Below are positions 36,281 through 45,805 of a stretch of DNA of 64,000 nucleotides, piece by piece. This stretch comes from Colwellia psychrerythraea (GTDB lineage: Bacteria; Pseudomonadota; Gammaproteobacteria; Enterobacterales; Alteromonadaceae), in the NCBI RefSeq assembly GCF_000764225.1, contig NZ_JQED01000053.1, positions 62,001 through 126,000 on the forward strand, given 5' to 3'. The first letter of the stretch is position 1. Every line of letters begins with the position of its first letter. Both the position numbers and the translations under genes were made by a program. The notes beneath the pieces are model-generated. The model saw only the letters and a program-made list of their open reading frames with translations, had not been told where the DNA came from and searched no databases.

Positions 36281-37066
36281 TCATTGGTTTGCAAGCTGTT
36301 TTAACTGATTTACTGATAATAAGGTTATTTGCTTTCCATCAAAGCTAATTAACTGTTCATGTTGGAATTTTGATAAAAGTCGGCTTAAAGTTTCACGACG
36401 CATACCCAAAAAACAGGCAATATCCTGACGACTAATTGTCAACTCAAATGCTAATTCATTACCTGAATGTTTAGCATTGCGCTGGCAAATATTTAGTAAA
36501 AAAGCTGCCAGTAAACAATCAGCAGAATTCTTACCGGTAATTGCTTGCACATTGCGTTGTTGCTCATAGCTTTGTTTAGTTAGCAACTGAATTAAATTTT
36601 GTTGCAATTCGGGTGCTAATTGCGAGCAAGCGGAAAGGGGGTCTACAACAACCTCGCAAACTGAGTTCTCACCTAAGGCAATTGCGCTGTAGTTATAAGT
36701 TTCTAAAAATAATGCGTCTTCACCCATTAATTCACCAGGAAACCTAAAGCCAACAATTTTTTCATTACCTGACTCATTAGTTTGACATAATTTGAAGGTT
36801 CCTGAACATACTGCAAATATTGCGGTTAGCGGACTGGCTTGTGCAAATAATGTCGTATCGGTTGACGGGGTCAATGACTGGGATGAACTTTGCTCATTCG
36901 TCACTTCGACGCGCCTAGTTAGGTAGTTAGTCGTTAAATCAATAGCCTGATTATTTGAGCCAATTGGTTGGCAAATGGCTTGCATTGAACAATTGTCACA
37001 ATCAACATAGCGTGGAGGCTTTTGTTGAGTAGGATTTTTTTTGGTCGATTTATTTGATGAGGTCAT
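36281..37066 (-). CDS. Second FNR-type regulator (iron-sulfur CRP/FNR family)
   Basis: A 261-aa protein with a Lys/Gln-rich N-terminus, then cysteines in C-x2-C-x5-C spacing (Cys23, Cys26, Cys32) and a central Cys in ENSVCEVVVD. It has the four ligands of an FNR cluster. The recognition helix MRRETLSRLLSKF keeps the Glu, Ser and Arg that read TTGAT. A site TTGATTGGTAGCAA (9 of 10) lies 82 bases upstream. Compared with the fnr at 27545 it has an Asn/Ser/Thr-rich insert (about residues 47-70). It lies upstream of ccoN and may act on the same box. Confidence 0.88.
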   Translation of the reverse strand: MTSSNKSTKKNPTQQKPPRYVDCDNCSMQAICQPIGSNNQAIDLTTNYLTRRVEVTNEQSSSQSLTPSTDTTLFAQASPLTAIFAVCSGTFKLCQTNESGNEKIVGFRFPGELMGEDALFLETYNYSAIALGENSVCEVVVDPLSACSQLAPELQQNLIQLLTKQSYEQQRNVQAITGKNSADCLLAAFLLNICQRNAKHSGNELAFELTISRQDIACFLGMRRETLSRLLSKFQHEQLISFDGKQITLLSVNQLKQLANQ

Positions 37067-37147
37067 TTATTTTCAACGAGTATTACATGCCAATTAAACT
37101 TAAATAAGGACTTTTTTAAGGGGTATAAACTTTCAATAACAAGACGG

Positions 37148-37161
37148 TTGATTGGTAGCAA
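37148..37161. promoter_or_regulatory. FNR-box-like site upstream of the second FNR gene
   Basis: TTGATTGGTAGCAA matches 9 of 10 defined positions of the FNR box; it would allow auto- or cross-regulation by either FNR. Confidence 0.5.
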
Positions 37162-37214
37162 TTAACCAATACTTAAGGTAGCTAGTTTACTGGCGTTAGC
37201 GGATAATAACAACT

Positions 37215-37536
37215 TTATAGCAAGTTGCTTAAGTTATTTCCAACTCAGCGAGAAATAATAGCCTTAAAGGTATGACATTGATTGAAGAGAATGGTTATTC
37301 AGGAGAATATGCTCCGGCATTCTCTAATAAGCTGCATCTATACAGTGTCCTTTTCAAAATCAATAACGTAACATATAAGCCTTTATTTTTATTAGGTACT
37401 CGCCCTTTGGGAGTTCATTAGCAAACAGATAACAGCGTAAAATTAGTTGAATATAGATTAACTAAGTTTAACAAATTTTTCTTGTTCTAAGCTCACTAAT
37501 GTAGCTCTGAGTTGGGAATAAAATAGGTATTACAAC
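37215..37536. repeat. Palindromic intergenic repeat element, copy A
   Basis: About 320 bases with inverted ends: TTATTTCCAACTCAGCGAG at left and CTCTGAGTTGGGAATAAAA at right. Inside are GATTGAAGAGAATGGTTATT and AAATCAATAAC that pair. Extra module AGGAGAATATGCTCCGGCAT is shared with copy C and absent from copy B. It fills most of the gap between the second FNR gene and the lipoprotein gene. No transposase; it looks like a non-autonomous element. Confidence 0.72.
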
Positions 37537-37577
37537 AAAAGGTAGATTTTTCAGTGTGTCAAAATCTTTTTCAAATT

Positions 37578-38051
37578 ATGTTAAAAAAGCTCAGCGTCAT
37601 CGGGTTCTTATTTCTTATTAGCGCCTGTAAACCGGTAAGTGAGCAAGCATCTTCCCAGAGTGCCACTGCCTTAGTTGCCCAGTGTATTACCAGTCAGAGC
37701 CAATGTGAAATAAACACGGAGCTTGGTGATTTTAGTGTGAAATTTTCTCAACATCAATTAACAGATAAAGTTAAAACTGAGTTACCCTTCTTTATAGAGT
37801 TAACACAAACCGCTCAGCAAAATACGACGCAAAGTATTACAAACGCTACTGCTTACCTTGAAGGTAGGGATATGTTTATGGGTAAAGTACCAGTCTTTTT
37901 TGAACAAATGGGTGAGGGAAAAGCTTATTTAGCCCAAAGCTTATTGGCTAACTGTAGTGAAGAGCAAATGGTATGGCGCTTGTGGATAACAGTGGAGTTG
38001 AAAGAGAAAACGAAAACATTTTTTGTCGATTTTACTAGTCAGCGTTTATAA
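37578..38051 (+). CDS. Predicted lipoprotein, unknown function
   Basis: About 157 aa. MLKKLSVIGFLFLISACKPV is a lipoprotein signal with lipobox ISAC. The mature protein has CITSQSQCEINTELGDF (a possible disulfide), then a beta-rich region ending in VELKEKTKTFFVDF. I do not recognise the family. An upstream GTG at 37554 extends the frame by eight residues; the ATG gives a better signal peptide. A bidirectional terminator follows. Nothing in the context shows a role. Confidence 0.75.
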   Translation: MLKKLSVIGFLFLISACKPVSEQASSQSATALVAQCITSQSQCEINTELGDFSVKFSQHQLTDKVKTELPFFIELTQTAQQNTTQSITNATAYLEGRDMFMGKVPVFFEQMGEGKAYLAQSLLANCSEEQMVWRLWITVELKEKTKTFFVDFTSQRL

Positions 38052-38084
38052 CCTTTATTTTATTTGCCAGATAAGAGGACAATA

Positions 38085-38115
38085 AAAAAGCGAGCTTTAA
38101 AACTCGCTTTTTTAA
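38085..38115. terminator. Bidirectional terminator
   Basis: AAAAAAGCGAG / CTCGCTTTTTT stem, 11 bp, between the convergent lipoprotein gene and mltD. Confidence 0.92.
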
Positions 38116-38161
38116 ATGATTAAATTTTCCTTATCAAGTTAGATAAAGGTTATGTGTAAAT

Positions 38162-39820
38162 CTAAATATTATTAGTGACATCAACAGATAGTTTTAATCG
38201 TTGTCCCGGCTGCAAGTATTTATTTCTATCAAGATTATTCCAGCGTTCTATATCACTAATGCTAACATTAAACTTATCGGCGATACGGGCAAATGAATCG
38301 CCGCGGCGAACTTTATAGGTAATATTTCGCATTATTGCATTTTCGACATTATTACCTGTTTTACTGTTCGCATAATTCGACTTATTTGTTTTCGAGCTAC
38401 CTTTTTGCCAAATCACCAACTTTTGACCGAGCTTTAAAGTATCTCTTGGAGCAAAACCGTTCCAGTTAGCAATACTCTTGCTATTCACGCCATATTTACG
38501 ACCAATGTCCCATAAATTATCACCTGACTTTACGGTATGAACGAGTTTTAGACCTTTTTGAGGGCGGTTTTGTTTTTTAGCAATACGCTGTTCTTGTGAA
38601 AAAACATAGCTATCTAATGATTTAGCAGCAACAGGAATAAGTAAGTGCTTTCCTGCTCGAATTTGATTACCTTTAATATTATTTACTTGCTGTATTAAAT
38701 CGATGCGAGTATTAAATTTCTTGGCAATAACCCCTAAGTTATCACCGTTTTTAATTTTATAGCGTTGCCAAGCCAGTCGATCTTTTTTACTGAGCTTATT
38801 CAGACCCAGTTCAAATTTTTCTACAGTGTGAGAAGGTAACAATAAACGATGCGGACCATCAGGATCCGTAGCCCATCGATTAAAACCTGGATTTAATCCT
38901 TGCAACTCAGCTAATGACAAACCTGCTAATGTCGCTGCTTTCGCTAAATCGAGCTGTGATTTAATGTTTACTTGGCTCAAAACACTTTTATTGTCGATCG
39001 AATAAAGTGATAGCTTAAAGTCTGTAGGTCGCTTTACAATATCAGCCAATGCTAATAGTTTGGGCACATAAGCGCGTGTTTCTTTAGGTAAATCAAGCGA
39101 CCAAAAATCGGTCGATTTGCCTAAGCGTTTATTCTTTCTTACTGCATTTCTCACACGACCTTCGCCTGAATTATATGCCGCGAGGGCGAGCATCCAATCA
39201 CCATCGAAAAATTTATGCAGGTATTTTAAATATTTGATGGCACCTTCGGTTGAAGCAACGACATCACGTCTGCCGTCGTACCACCAGTTTTGTTTCATAC
39301 CAAAGCGCTCACCTGTACCAGGCACAAATTGCCACATGCCTGAAGCACGACCATGTGAATAAGCGAAGGGATCAAAAGCACTTTCTACAATTGGTAAGAA
39401 GGCGAGTTCGATGGGCATGTCATTCTTTTCTAACTCTTCAACAATATAATAAAGAAAGGGCTCAGCTCGTTTGGCGACACGGTTAAGATAACTTGGATGT
39501 TTTACATACCAATTTCTCTGAGCAATAAGACGTTTTTGATTCGGAATGTCGAAAGTTAATTGGCTACGAATACGCGGCCAAATATTATTTTCATTAATGG
39601 CTTTCTGATCTTTTAAGGTATTATTTAAAGAAAAATCAACATCAGCAACAGGATGAATAACATCGATGCTTTCATCAGCTAACAGTGCTTGATTAATTTC
39701 AACGGGATGAGCAGTATCTACTTGCGACTCTGCATTGTTGGTAACAGTATTACCATCACTTTGGGATAGGCTTTGACAGCCAGCTAAAAGAACTACAACG
39801 GGTAATAATAAATACTTCAT
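38162..39820 (-). CDS. mltD: Membrane-bound lytic murein transglycosylase D with three LysM domains
   Basis: About 552 aa. A lipoprotein signal ends in LLAGC. The SLT domain has PIVESAFDPFAYSHGRASGM, with the catalytic Glu, then WQFVPGTGERFGM and LALAAYNSGEGRVR. Three C-terminal LysM repeats follow (IKNGDNLGVIAKKF, VKSGDNLWDIGRKYG, VRRGDSFARIADKF). It cleaves peptidoglycan at the outer membrane. The start at 39820 gives a normal signal; a longer frame to 39883 would put 21 residues before it. gloB follows on the same strand upstream, as in many gammaproteobacteria (mltD next to gloB). Confidence 0.94.
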   Translation of the reverse strand: MKYLLLPVVVLLAGCQSLSQSDGNTVTNNAESQVDTAHPVEINQALLADESIDVIHPVADVDFSLNNTLKDQKAINENNIWPRIRSQLTFDIPNQKRLIAQRNWYVKHPSYLNRVAKRAEPFLYYIVEELEKNDMPIELAFLPIVESAFDPFAYSHGRASGMWQFVPGTGERFGMKQNWWYDGRRDVVASTEGAIKYLKYLHKFFDGDWMLALAAYNSGEGRVRNAVRKNKRLGKSTDFWSLDLPKETRAYVPKLLALADIVKRPTDFKLSLYSIDNKSVLSQVNIKSQLDLAKAATLAGLSLAELQGLNPGFNRWATDPDGPHRLLLPSHTVEKFELGLNKLSKKDRLAWQRYKIKNGDNLGVIAKKFNTRIDLIQQVNNIKGNQIRAGKHLLIPVAAKSLDSYVFSQEQRIAKKQNRPQKGLKLVHTVKSGDNLWDIGRKYGVNSKSIANWNGFAPRDTLKLGQKLVIWQKGSSKTNKSNYANSKTGNNVENAIMRNITYKVRRGDSFARIADKFNVSISDIERWNNLDRNKYLQPGQRLKLSVDVTNNI

Positions 39821-40065
39821 GAATAACCAGTTAACATCAGCGGGAATTAAAATAATAGGCAAGATTAGCATGTTTAACGCCAATCAGACTAATTAATTGG
39901 CAACTTAGCTCTAATTCCTGACTTTTATAGCAGCTACTCTCAAAAGAGAGTTATGGCTCAAGTAAAGTAACCAAAGTAAATTTCACTGGTTTTATAATAA
40001 GGTAAGGCCATTTACTGCCACTATGCTAAGTCAAGAATCGTCATTTATGCCCATACAATGGGGAT

Positions 40066-40863
40066 TTAAAAATTATCTTTCCAAGTTCTAATTGCGGCAA
40101 AAACATCACTATCATTACGTTGGTTTTGATTACTGTAGGCTTGTGCCGCAAGTTTAATCGAATGTTTATGGCAACGAAGGAAAGGGTTTATTTGTAGCTC
40201 AAGTGCGATATTGCTTGGAATAGTTGCATGACTATGTTGACGCTTTACCTTAACTTGTTCTGCATAATTATGCAGGTCAATATTATTTGGCTCTACTGCT
40301 AAAGCAAAAGCCAAATTTGCTTGGGTATACTCATGAGCACAATAAATAAGCGTATCAGTTGCTAAATTCGCGAGCTTAGTTAGTGAGTGATGCATTTGCT
40401 GAGCAGTTCCTTCGAACAAGCGGCCACAGCCACCTGAAAATAAGGTATCGCCACAAAAAACTTTATTGTCGTCATAATAGGCAATATGACCCTTAGTGTG
40501 ACCAGGTAAGTCGAGTACATCAAATTGGCAATTAAGTTCAGGTATACTCACCTTATCATTTTCTTGTAGGGTAATATCGAGTTGAGCGATATTTTCAGTA
40601 GCAGGGCCATACACTGTGACAGACCAAGCTTTCTCTTTGGCATATTCAAGTAGCTTTGCAATACCGCCAACATGATCGCTGTGGTGGTGAGTGATCAAAA
40701 TAGCAGATAAAATTAAGTTATTAGTTTGCATGTAGTCTATGCACACAAAGGCGTCACCCGGATCTACAAGTGCAATGTTAGTATTGTTTTCGCTAGATAT
40801 TGCCCAAATATAATTATCATTAAACGCTTTAATTGCAGTAACAGTTTGCTGTGAGTTAGTCAT
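40066..40863 (-). CDS. gloB: Hydroxyacylglutathione hydrolase (glyoxalase II)
   Basis: A 265-aa metallo-beta-lactamase-fold enzyme that hydrolyses S-D-lactoylglutathione. Metal motif is LITHHHSDHVGG; further ligands are in DLPGHTKGHIAYY and VFCGDTLFSGGCGRLFEGT; EYTQANLAFALAVEP is the glutathione-binding region. It is divergent from the methyltransferase gene and upstream of mltD, the same neighbourhood as in E. coli (mltD-gloB-yafS). Confidence 0.94.
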   Translation of the reverse strand: MTNSQQTVTAIKAFNDNYIWAISSENNTNIALVDPGDAFVCIDYMQTNNLILSAILITHHHSDHVGGIAKLLEYAKEKAWSVTVYGPATENIAQLDITLQENDKVSIPELNCQFDVLDLPGHTKGHIAYYDDNKVFCGDTLFSGGCGRLFEGTAQQMHHSLTKLANLATDTLIYCAHEYTQANLAFALAVEPNNIDLHNYAEQVKVKRQHSHATIPSNIALELQINPFLRCHKHSIKLAAQAYSNQNQRNDSDVFAAIRTWKDNF

Positions 40864-40941
40864 TTGAGATTTTACCTGTAGTTCGTTATATACTTGAATA
40901 AGAATATACTTAACACCATTATACGCTTAAAAGAAGACTCT

Positions 40942-41733
40942 ATGAAACCTGCGTTAGCTTTTCGACAACCTCATTACCCTAGCTCGTGGCAAGCACTACC
41001 TAACGGGGAGGTAATTAAAAAAGCAATAGAGCAAGAGCTCGCGCCTTGGTGGCAAAAATTCTTTGGTTATCATTTGATTAAGCTTGGTGCATTAAGTAGT
41101 GAAATAGAAATACCTGACTGCACTATTAATCATCAAGTAAGTATCAGTCACAAAAACAGTGTTTCAAACGTAGTTGGAGATATTGATGATCTACCTTTGC
41201 AAGAGCATAGTGTTGATGTTTGTTTATTAAGCCATGCGTTAGAATTCTCTCTTGACCCCCATCACGTAGTCCGTGAAGCTAATAGAGTCTTGATTCCCAA
41301 TGGTTACTTAGTCTTGACAGGCTTTAATCCGCTCAGCTTTGCGGGGCTAAATCGACTATTGCCCTATAGACGGAGTAAAACACCTTGGAATGAACATTTT
41401 TTCTCGCCGATGCGAATAAAAGATTGGCTACATTTAATGGGATTTGAAATTTTAGCCGACCAGCGATGTTTACATAGTAGTTTAGCAGGAAAGGTTAGCA
41501 CTAACAGTTTAGAACAAAGTTGGCACAAGTTAGCGAAAAACTACTTACCTGCCTTAGGATCTGTTTATGTCATCGTTGCAAAAAAGAGAGTTTTACCTTT
41601 AACACCAATAAAACCCAAATGGCAGATCCGCTCAGGATTTAGACCAGTAAAAGTACCCAGCTTAAGTACTCCGAGAGAGTTAGCTGATAATAAAAAAACA
41701 ATCAGAAGAAATAATACCCCTCAAAGGCGATAG
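40942..41733 (+). CDS. SAM-dependent methyltransferase, YafS-like
   Basis: About 263 aa. A class I methyltransferase fold without the strongest motif I but with DIDDLPLQEHSVDVCLLSHA and ANRVLIPNGYLVLTGFNPLS, then a WLHLMGFEIL C-terminal segment. E. coli yafS occupies the same place next to gloB. The ATG at 40942 has AAGAAGA before it; a TTG in frame at 40894 is less likely. The basic tail (RNNTPQRR) is divergent. Substrate unknown. Confidence 0.82.
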   Translation: MKPALAFRQPHYPSSWQALPNGEVIKKAIEQELAPWWQKFFGYHLIKLGALSSEIEIPDCTINHQVSISHKNSVSNVVGDIDDLPLQEHSVDVCLLSHALEFSLDPHHVVREANRVLIPNGYLVLTGFNPLSFAGLNRLLPYRRSKTPWNEHFFSPMRIKDWLHLMGFEILADQRCLHSSLAGKVSTNSLEQSWHKLAKNYLPALGSVYVIVAKKRVLPLTPIKPKWQIRSGFRPVKVPSLSTPRELADNKKTIRRNNTPQRR

Positions 41734-41776
41734 CTTCTGTAATCTTAATTTTTCCTTTATAAAAAGTAACCTAACT

Positions 41777-42535
41777 ATGCAAAGTAATGAACTAGAGTGT
41801 TATTTAACTGACTTGTTAAAACCGCAGCAAATTAAAGACTTCACTCCTAATGGTCTGCAAATTCAAGGCAATAACAATATTAATAAAGTGATCACTGGTG
41901 TTACTGCTTCTAAAGCGCTCATTAATAGAGCTATTGCTGAGCAAGCAGACGCTATACTCGTACATCATGGTTACTTTTGGAAAAATGAGTCCTATATCAT
42001 TCGAGGTATGAAACATGATCGGATCAAGGCACTCTTACTCAATGACATTAATTTATTTGCCTATCATTTACCCTTAGATATTCATCCAACGCTGGGGAAT
42101 AATGTTCAATTCGCGAAGTTATTTAATATTCAAAATGTTGAGCCACTAGAAGTTGGTAATGCATTAAGTGTCGCCCTGCAAGGACGTTTTGAAAAACCAT
42201 GTAGCCCTGAAGAATTTACCCAATTAATTAATGCTACACTTGAGCGAGAATGTTTACATATCCCAGCACCGAGCAATAAGCCAATAACAACTATTGCCTG
42301 GTGCTCTGGCGGTGGGCAAGGTTATATAGAGCTTGCAGCAGAGCAGGGCATCGATGCCTTTTTAACGGGAGAAGTCTCAGAGCAAACAACCCATATAGCG
42401 CATGAAATGGATATACATTTTTTTGCCGCTGGCCATCATGCGACTGAGCGTTATGGGGTAAAAGCCTTAGGGGAACATTTAGCTGAAAAATATGGATTAG
42501 AAGTCATTTTTGTTGATATTGACAATCCAGTGTAA
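41777..42535 (+). CDS. NIF3-like dinuclear metal-center protein (YbgI family)
   Basis: A 252-aa cytoplasmic protein. Metal ligands are in ILVHHGYFWKNE (His-His), YHLPLDIHPTLGNN, and FAAGHHATERYGV near the C-terminus. VAWCSGGGQGYIE-like TIAWCSGGGQGYI is also family-typical. NIF3/YbgI proteins form toroid hexamers; their reaction is not settled, with radiation-resistance or GTP cyclohydrolase-like roles proposed. It follows the methyltransferase by 43 bases. Confidence 0.9.
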   Translation: MQSNELECYLTDLLKPQQIKDFTPNGLQIQGNNNINKVITGVTASKALINRAIAEQADAILVHHGYFWKNESYIIRGMKHDRIKALLLNDINLFAYHLPLDIHPTLGNNVQFAKLFNIQNVEPLEVGNALSVALQGRFEKPCSPEEFTQLINATLERECLHIPAPSNKPITTIAWCSGGGQGYIELAAEQGIDAFLTGEVSEQTTHIAHEMDIHFFAAGHHATERYGVKALGEHLAEKYGLEVIFVDIDNPV

Positions 42536-42548
42536 AGTTAAAAATTAT

Positions 42549-42567
42549 GGCAGAGCTAGGTTCTGCC
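42549..42567. terminator. Short hairpin after the NIF3-like gene
   Basis: GGCAGA / TCTGCC with a 7-base loop, no clear T-run. It lies between convergent genes, so it may aid termination. Confidence 0.4.
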
Positions 42568-42607
42568 CTTAATCGTGTTAATTGTCCTAAAGCGCCCAAG
42601 GGATAAA

Positions 42608-43372
42608 TCAGCTAAATAGCGATTTAAACCACTGAACAACAAGTCCTAGACTTTCATACCAGGCAATCGTGCTTTGCTCTAACTTCTTGCTATTTGGCAT
42701 GTAATGAGCCCAGTTTTTGTGACTGTCTGGATTCTTTACCCAATAGCCGGTTGGAGCGGCAATGGGAAATATTCCTTCTGCTTGAAAGTAGTTGATTGAG
42801 CGCGGCATATGGTCAGCATTTGTCACAAGAATCACTTGAGTTCCTTGTACTCTTGGCGCAATGAGTTGCGCTTCTTCTTCAGTATCCTTTGGAAAATTCT
42901 CTGTGATTATTTTTTGCGCTGGAATACCTAAAAGCACTAATGATTGTTTGACCGTTTCCGCATTTGTTATTGGGTTACTTCCGCCATAACCTGAGGTGAT
43001 TATTCTGGCCTCAGGATGAAGTTGATAAATACGCACTGCTTCAACCATGCGCTGTAAAGAACATGTCTTTAATTGACTTGTTACTGGCAACTCAGGATTG
43101 CTATTATGGCCACATCCTAATACCACAATGTAATCGATAGAGAGGTTTTTTTTAACATACGGCGGGAAATCATTTTCAAGGGCAGTCATAACCGTATCAG
43201 AAAAAGGGGCAAAGGAGCTAACAAGCAAAATGATGAGTGCTGCAGATAAACTCTTAATGCTATTTTTGGGTTTTTTACGATGAACAACAAGGGCAAATAT
43301 AAGTAATATCAACACAATATTGATGGGCATGATCAGTACTGTAATGATCTTTTTAAGAAGAAATAAATCCAT
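42608..43372 (-). CDS. YdcF family envelope protein (ElyC-like, DUF218)
   Basis: A 254-aa inner-membrane protein with two N-terminal spans (about residues 8-28 and 38-57). The DUF218 domain has IDYIVVLGCGHNSNPELPV, ARIITSGYGGSNPITNAETV and VILVTNADHMPRSINYFQ, with the conserved Gly-Cys-Gly, Glu and His. ElyC in E. coli acts in envelope integrity and peptidoglycan or enterobacterial common antigen metabolism; that specific role is not shown here. Confidence 0.87.
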   Translation of the reverse strand: MDLFLLKKIITVLIMPINIVLILLIFALVVHRKKPKNSIKSLSAALIILLVSSFAPFSDTVMTALENDFPPYVKKNLSIDYIVVLGCGHNSNPELPVTSQLKTCSLQRMVEAVRIYQLHPEARIITSGYGGSNPITNAETVKQSLVLLGIPAQKIITENFPKDTEEEAQLIAPRVQGTQVILVTNADHMPRSINYFQAEGIFPIAAPTGYWVKNPDSHKNWAHYMPNSKKLEQSTIAWYESLGLVVQWFKSLFS

Positions 43373-43478
43373 ATGATTCAGCTAAGTCACCTAGGGCATT
43401 GATATTTATTTACTATATCAAGTATTACCCTAAGCTGCTTAGCTATATTAAATTTTATTAGTAGAAAACTGGGTTTTG

Positions 43479-45089
43479 TTATCTGAGTTTACTATATTCT
43501 CTTTTTAATCCTAGGAACAAACCAAAACACATTATAATTAACAGTATGGTAAAAGGTAGACCTACCGTAATCGCTGCTGCCTGTAAGGCTCCTAGCGCAT
43601 CTTTGCCTCCACCAAATAACAAAGCAGCGGCAATAACTCCTTCCATTGAAGCCCAGAAAACTCTTTGCGGCATTGGTACATCTAATTTTCCACCAGCAGT
43701 AATACTGTCTATAACTAAAGAGCCAGAGTCTGATGAAGTAATAAAAAACACCAAGACTAATACAACAGCCAAGAAAGAAGTAACATTGCTTAAAGGTAGG
43801 TTTTCTAACATTTGAAACAGTGCTAAAGAGCTATCACCTATGCCATTAGCTAGTTGGCCTATGCCATTTTGTACTTGGTCAAGTCCCATGCCACCGAAAG
43901 TTGCCATCCATATTGATGTCAGTAAAGTAGGAACAAATAAGACAGCTAAGATAAACTCACGGACAGTCCTACCACGCGAAATTCTCGCGATGAACATGCC
44001 AACAAAAGGTGACCAAGAAACCCACCAAGCCCAATAAAAAACAGTCCAGCCATGGTAAAATGTTTCGTCATCACGACCAATCCAGTTGCTTAACGGTATG
44101 ATGTTTTCGACATAAGAAAGCAGGGTAATGCCAACACCATTAATTATCACCAACGTTGAGCCAGTAATGATCACAAATAGCATTAACACTAAGGCAAGTG
44201 ACATATTAATATTACTTAATAGCTTAACTCCGCCATCTAAACCTCGGGTAACTGAAAATATAGCGACAACCGTAACACCAAAAATAATAGCGATTTGAGT
44301 GTTTATGGTATTAGGTACGTCAAATAAAAAGTTTAAACCGCCAGCAGCTTGCTGTGCGCCAAAGCCTAAAGAGGTTGCTAAACCAAATATGGTCGCTAAT
44401 ACTGCAGTAATATCAATAATATTACCTGGCCAGCCCCAAACACGCTCCCCTAATAAAGGATAAAAAGAAGAACGAATCGTCAGTGGCATGTTGCAGTTAA
44501 AAGTGAAAAAAGCTAAAGATAAACCGACTACTGCATAAATAGCCCACGGGTGTAAACCCCAATGAAACATAGTTGCGGCCATCGCCATTTTTGCTGCCTC
44601 TGGAGTCCCTTCAAGGGTATTTAGCGGGGTACCATACCAATTAGTGAAATAACCTACAGGCTCGGCGACACTCCAAAACATTAGGCCTATGCCCATGCCG
44701 GCAGAAAACAGCATAGAAAACCAAGATAACTTACTAAACTCTGTTTGTGCTTGGGTACCACCCAGTCGAATTTTTCCCAGCGGTGAAACAACTAAAGCTA
44801 AACAAAAAAGTACAAAAAGATTACCACTGACAATAAATAACCAGTCAAAGTTATTGATTGACCAGCTTTTTGTCGCATCGAAAGATTGCTTAGCTAATTC
44901 AGGAAATATTAAGGTTAATAGAACGAAGATTACAATTAGTGTGGATGAAAAAAAGAACACAGGATTATGTAAATCCATGCCCATTATTTCTACGTTATTT
45001 TCACCAACTATGTGATCAGAACGATAAACGGAATTTTCAACAATAAGCTCCTCATCTGTATTTTCTTTATCTTCTTTACTATTGCTCAT
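43479..45089 (-). CDS. BCCT family transporter (betaine/choline/carnitine type)
   Basis: A 536-aa secondary transporter with 12 spans. The family signature is visible: SAGMGIGLMFWSVAEPVGYF, and the aromatic stretch FYWAWWVSWSPFVGMFIARI of helix 8, then RGRTVREFI. Substrates are quaternary amines such as glycine betaine, as osmolyte or nutrient. The gene stands alone, divergent from lysC with a 717-base gap. A specific substrate is not inferred. Confidence 0.93.
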   Translation of the reverse strand: MSNSKEDKENTDEELIVENSVYRSDHIVGENNVEIMGMDLHNPVFFFSSTLIVIFVLLTLIFPELAKQSFDATKSWSINNFDWLFIVSGNLFVLFCLALVVSPLGKIRLGGTQAQTEFSKLSWFSMLFSAGMGIGLMFWSVAEPVGYFTNWYGTPLNTLEGTPEAAKMAMAATMFHWGLHPWAIYAVVGLSLAFFTFNCNMPLTIRSSFYPLLGERVWGWPGNIIDITAVLATIFGLATSLGFGAQQAAGGLNFLFDVPNTINTQIAIIFGVTVVAIFSVTRGLDGGVKLLSNINMSLALVLMLFVIITGSTLVIINGVGITLLSYVENIIPLSNWIGRDDETFYHGWTVFYWAWWVSWSPFVGMFIARISRGRTVREFILAVLFVPTLLTSIWMATFGGMGLDQVQNGIGQLANGIGDSSLALFQMLENLPLSNVTSFLAVVLVLVFFITSSDSGSLVIDSITAGGKLDVPMPQRVFWASMEGVIAAALLFGGGKDALGALQAAAITVGLPFTILLIIMCFGLFLGLKREYSKLR

Positions 45090-45805
45090 CGTTGCTTCCT
45101 GTATCTAATTTTGAATAAAACGGATTTGTATACACATTATCATTGTATAGTGTTTACTGAAAAAGTTCCCCTTTTGCAGAATTTAATTAGTAAATAAACC
45201 AATAACCTAAGCGAGTGAAATATAGTCAGAGCAATTATTTATATCTTTAATAAGTATACATATAGCACACCTTTTAGCATTTCGCCGTTAACAAAGCCGT
45301 AATAGACTATCTAAAAATATTCACAATAAATGAATAATAATCACTAAAACTTATAAAAACTGACTAATAGCCTGTTGCATTATTAGCTTAAATCGGGTCT
45401 AATGATTTCGCATTGTGGTTTAGGGTGAATACTCTAAAAAATAATGTACCAGAAGAGGTGCGAAACTTAGGTAGAAAACGAGAGGAACCACATTCCAAAT
45501 ACCGTTTTTGAGGGAAGTTATCGCCGAGAGTATTTAAAGGTGGATTTAAATACTCGGTCACTGAGGTTGAATCCTTATGGCTGTCACCTGACGTATTTGT
45601 TAACAATTATCTAATTCTATTAGGTATCAAACAAAAGGTGGAGAGCTTCTGGCTGAAAAAGTTTCGTTTTTTTTGCTGTTTAATTATACAACCCGTTAAA
45701 CGTGCAAAATACATCACTCGCTACCTACTCAGTCATGCTCTTCCAATAGTTAATTTACTCAGCAAAGAGCTCAGTAAGTAACTAGTATTTTTATGGGAGA
45801 AATTT
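45090..45805. other. BCCT/lysC divergent region
   Basis: About 715 bases, with the lysine riboswitch (45446-45592) toward lysC. The left 350 bases hold only AT-rich DNA and the presumed BCCT promoter. Open frames on the minus strand over the riboswitch are not genes. Confidence 0.7.
45446..45592 (+). ncRNA. Lysine riboswitch (L box) upstream of lysC
   Basis: The aptamer core motifs occur in order: AGAAGAGGTGCG (45451 onward), AGGTAGAAAACGAGAGG, GGGAAGTTATCGCCGAGAGT, GTCACTGAGGTTGAATCC and GGCTGTCACC (45579-45588). These match the conserved GAGGUGCG, GUAG-like loop, CGCCGA and GGCUGUCA boxes of the lysine riboswitch. It is in the right orientation for lysC, about 215 bases before it. It should lower lysC expression when lysine binds, probably at transcription or translation start; the expression platform was not resolved. 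Confidence 0.87.

Noticed and set aside
45388..45606. A 72-codon open frame (-) upstream of lysC
   Set aside because: It is the antisense of the lysine riboswitch; motifs of the aptamer explain the sequence.
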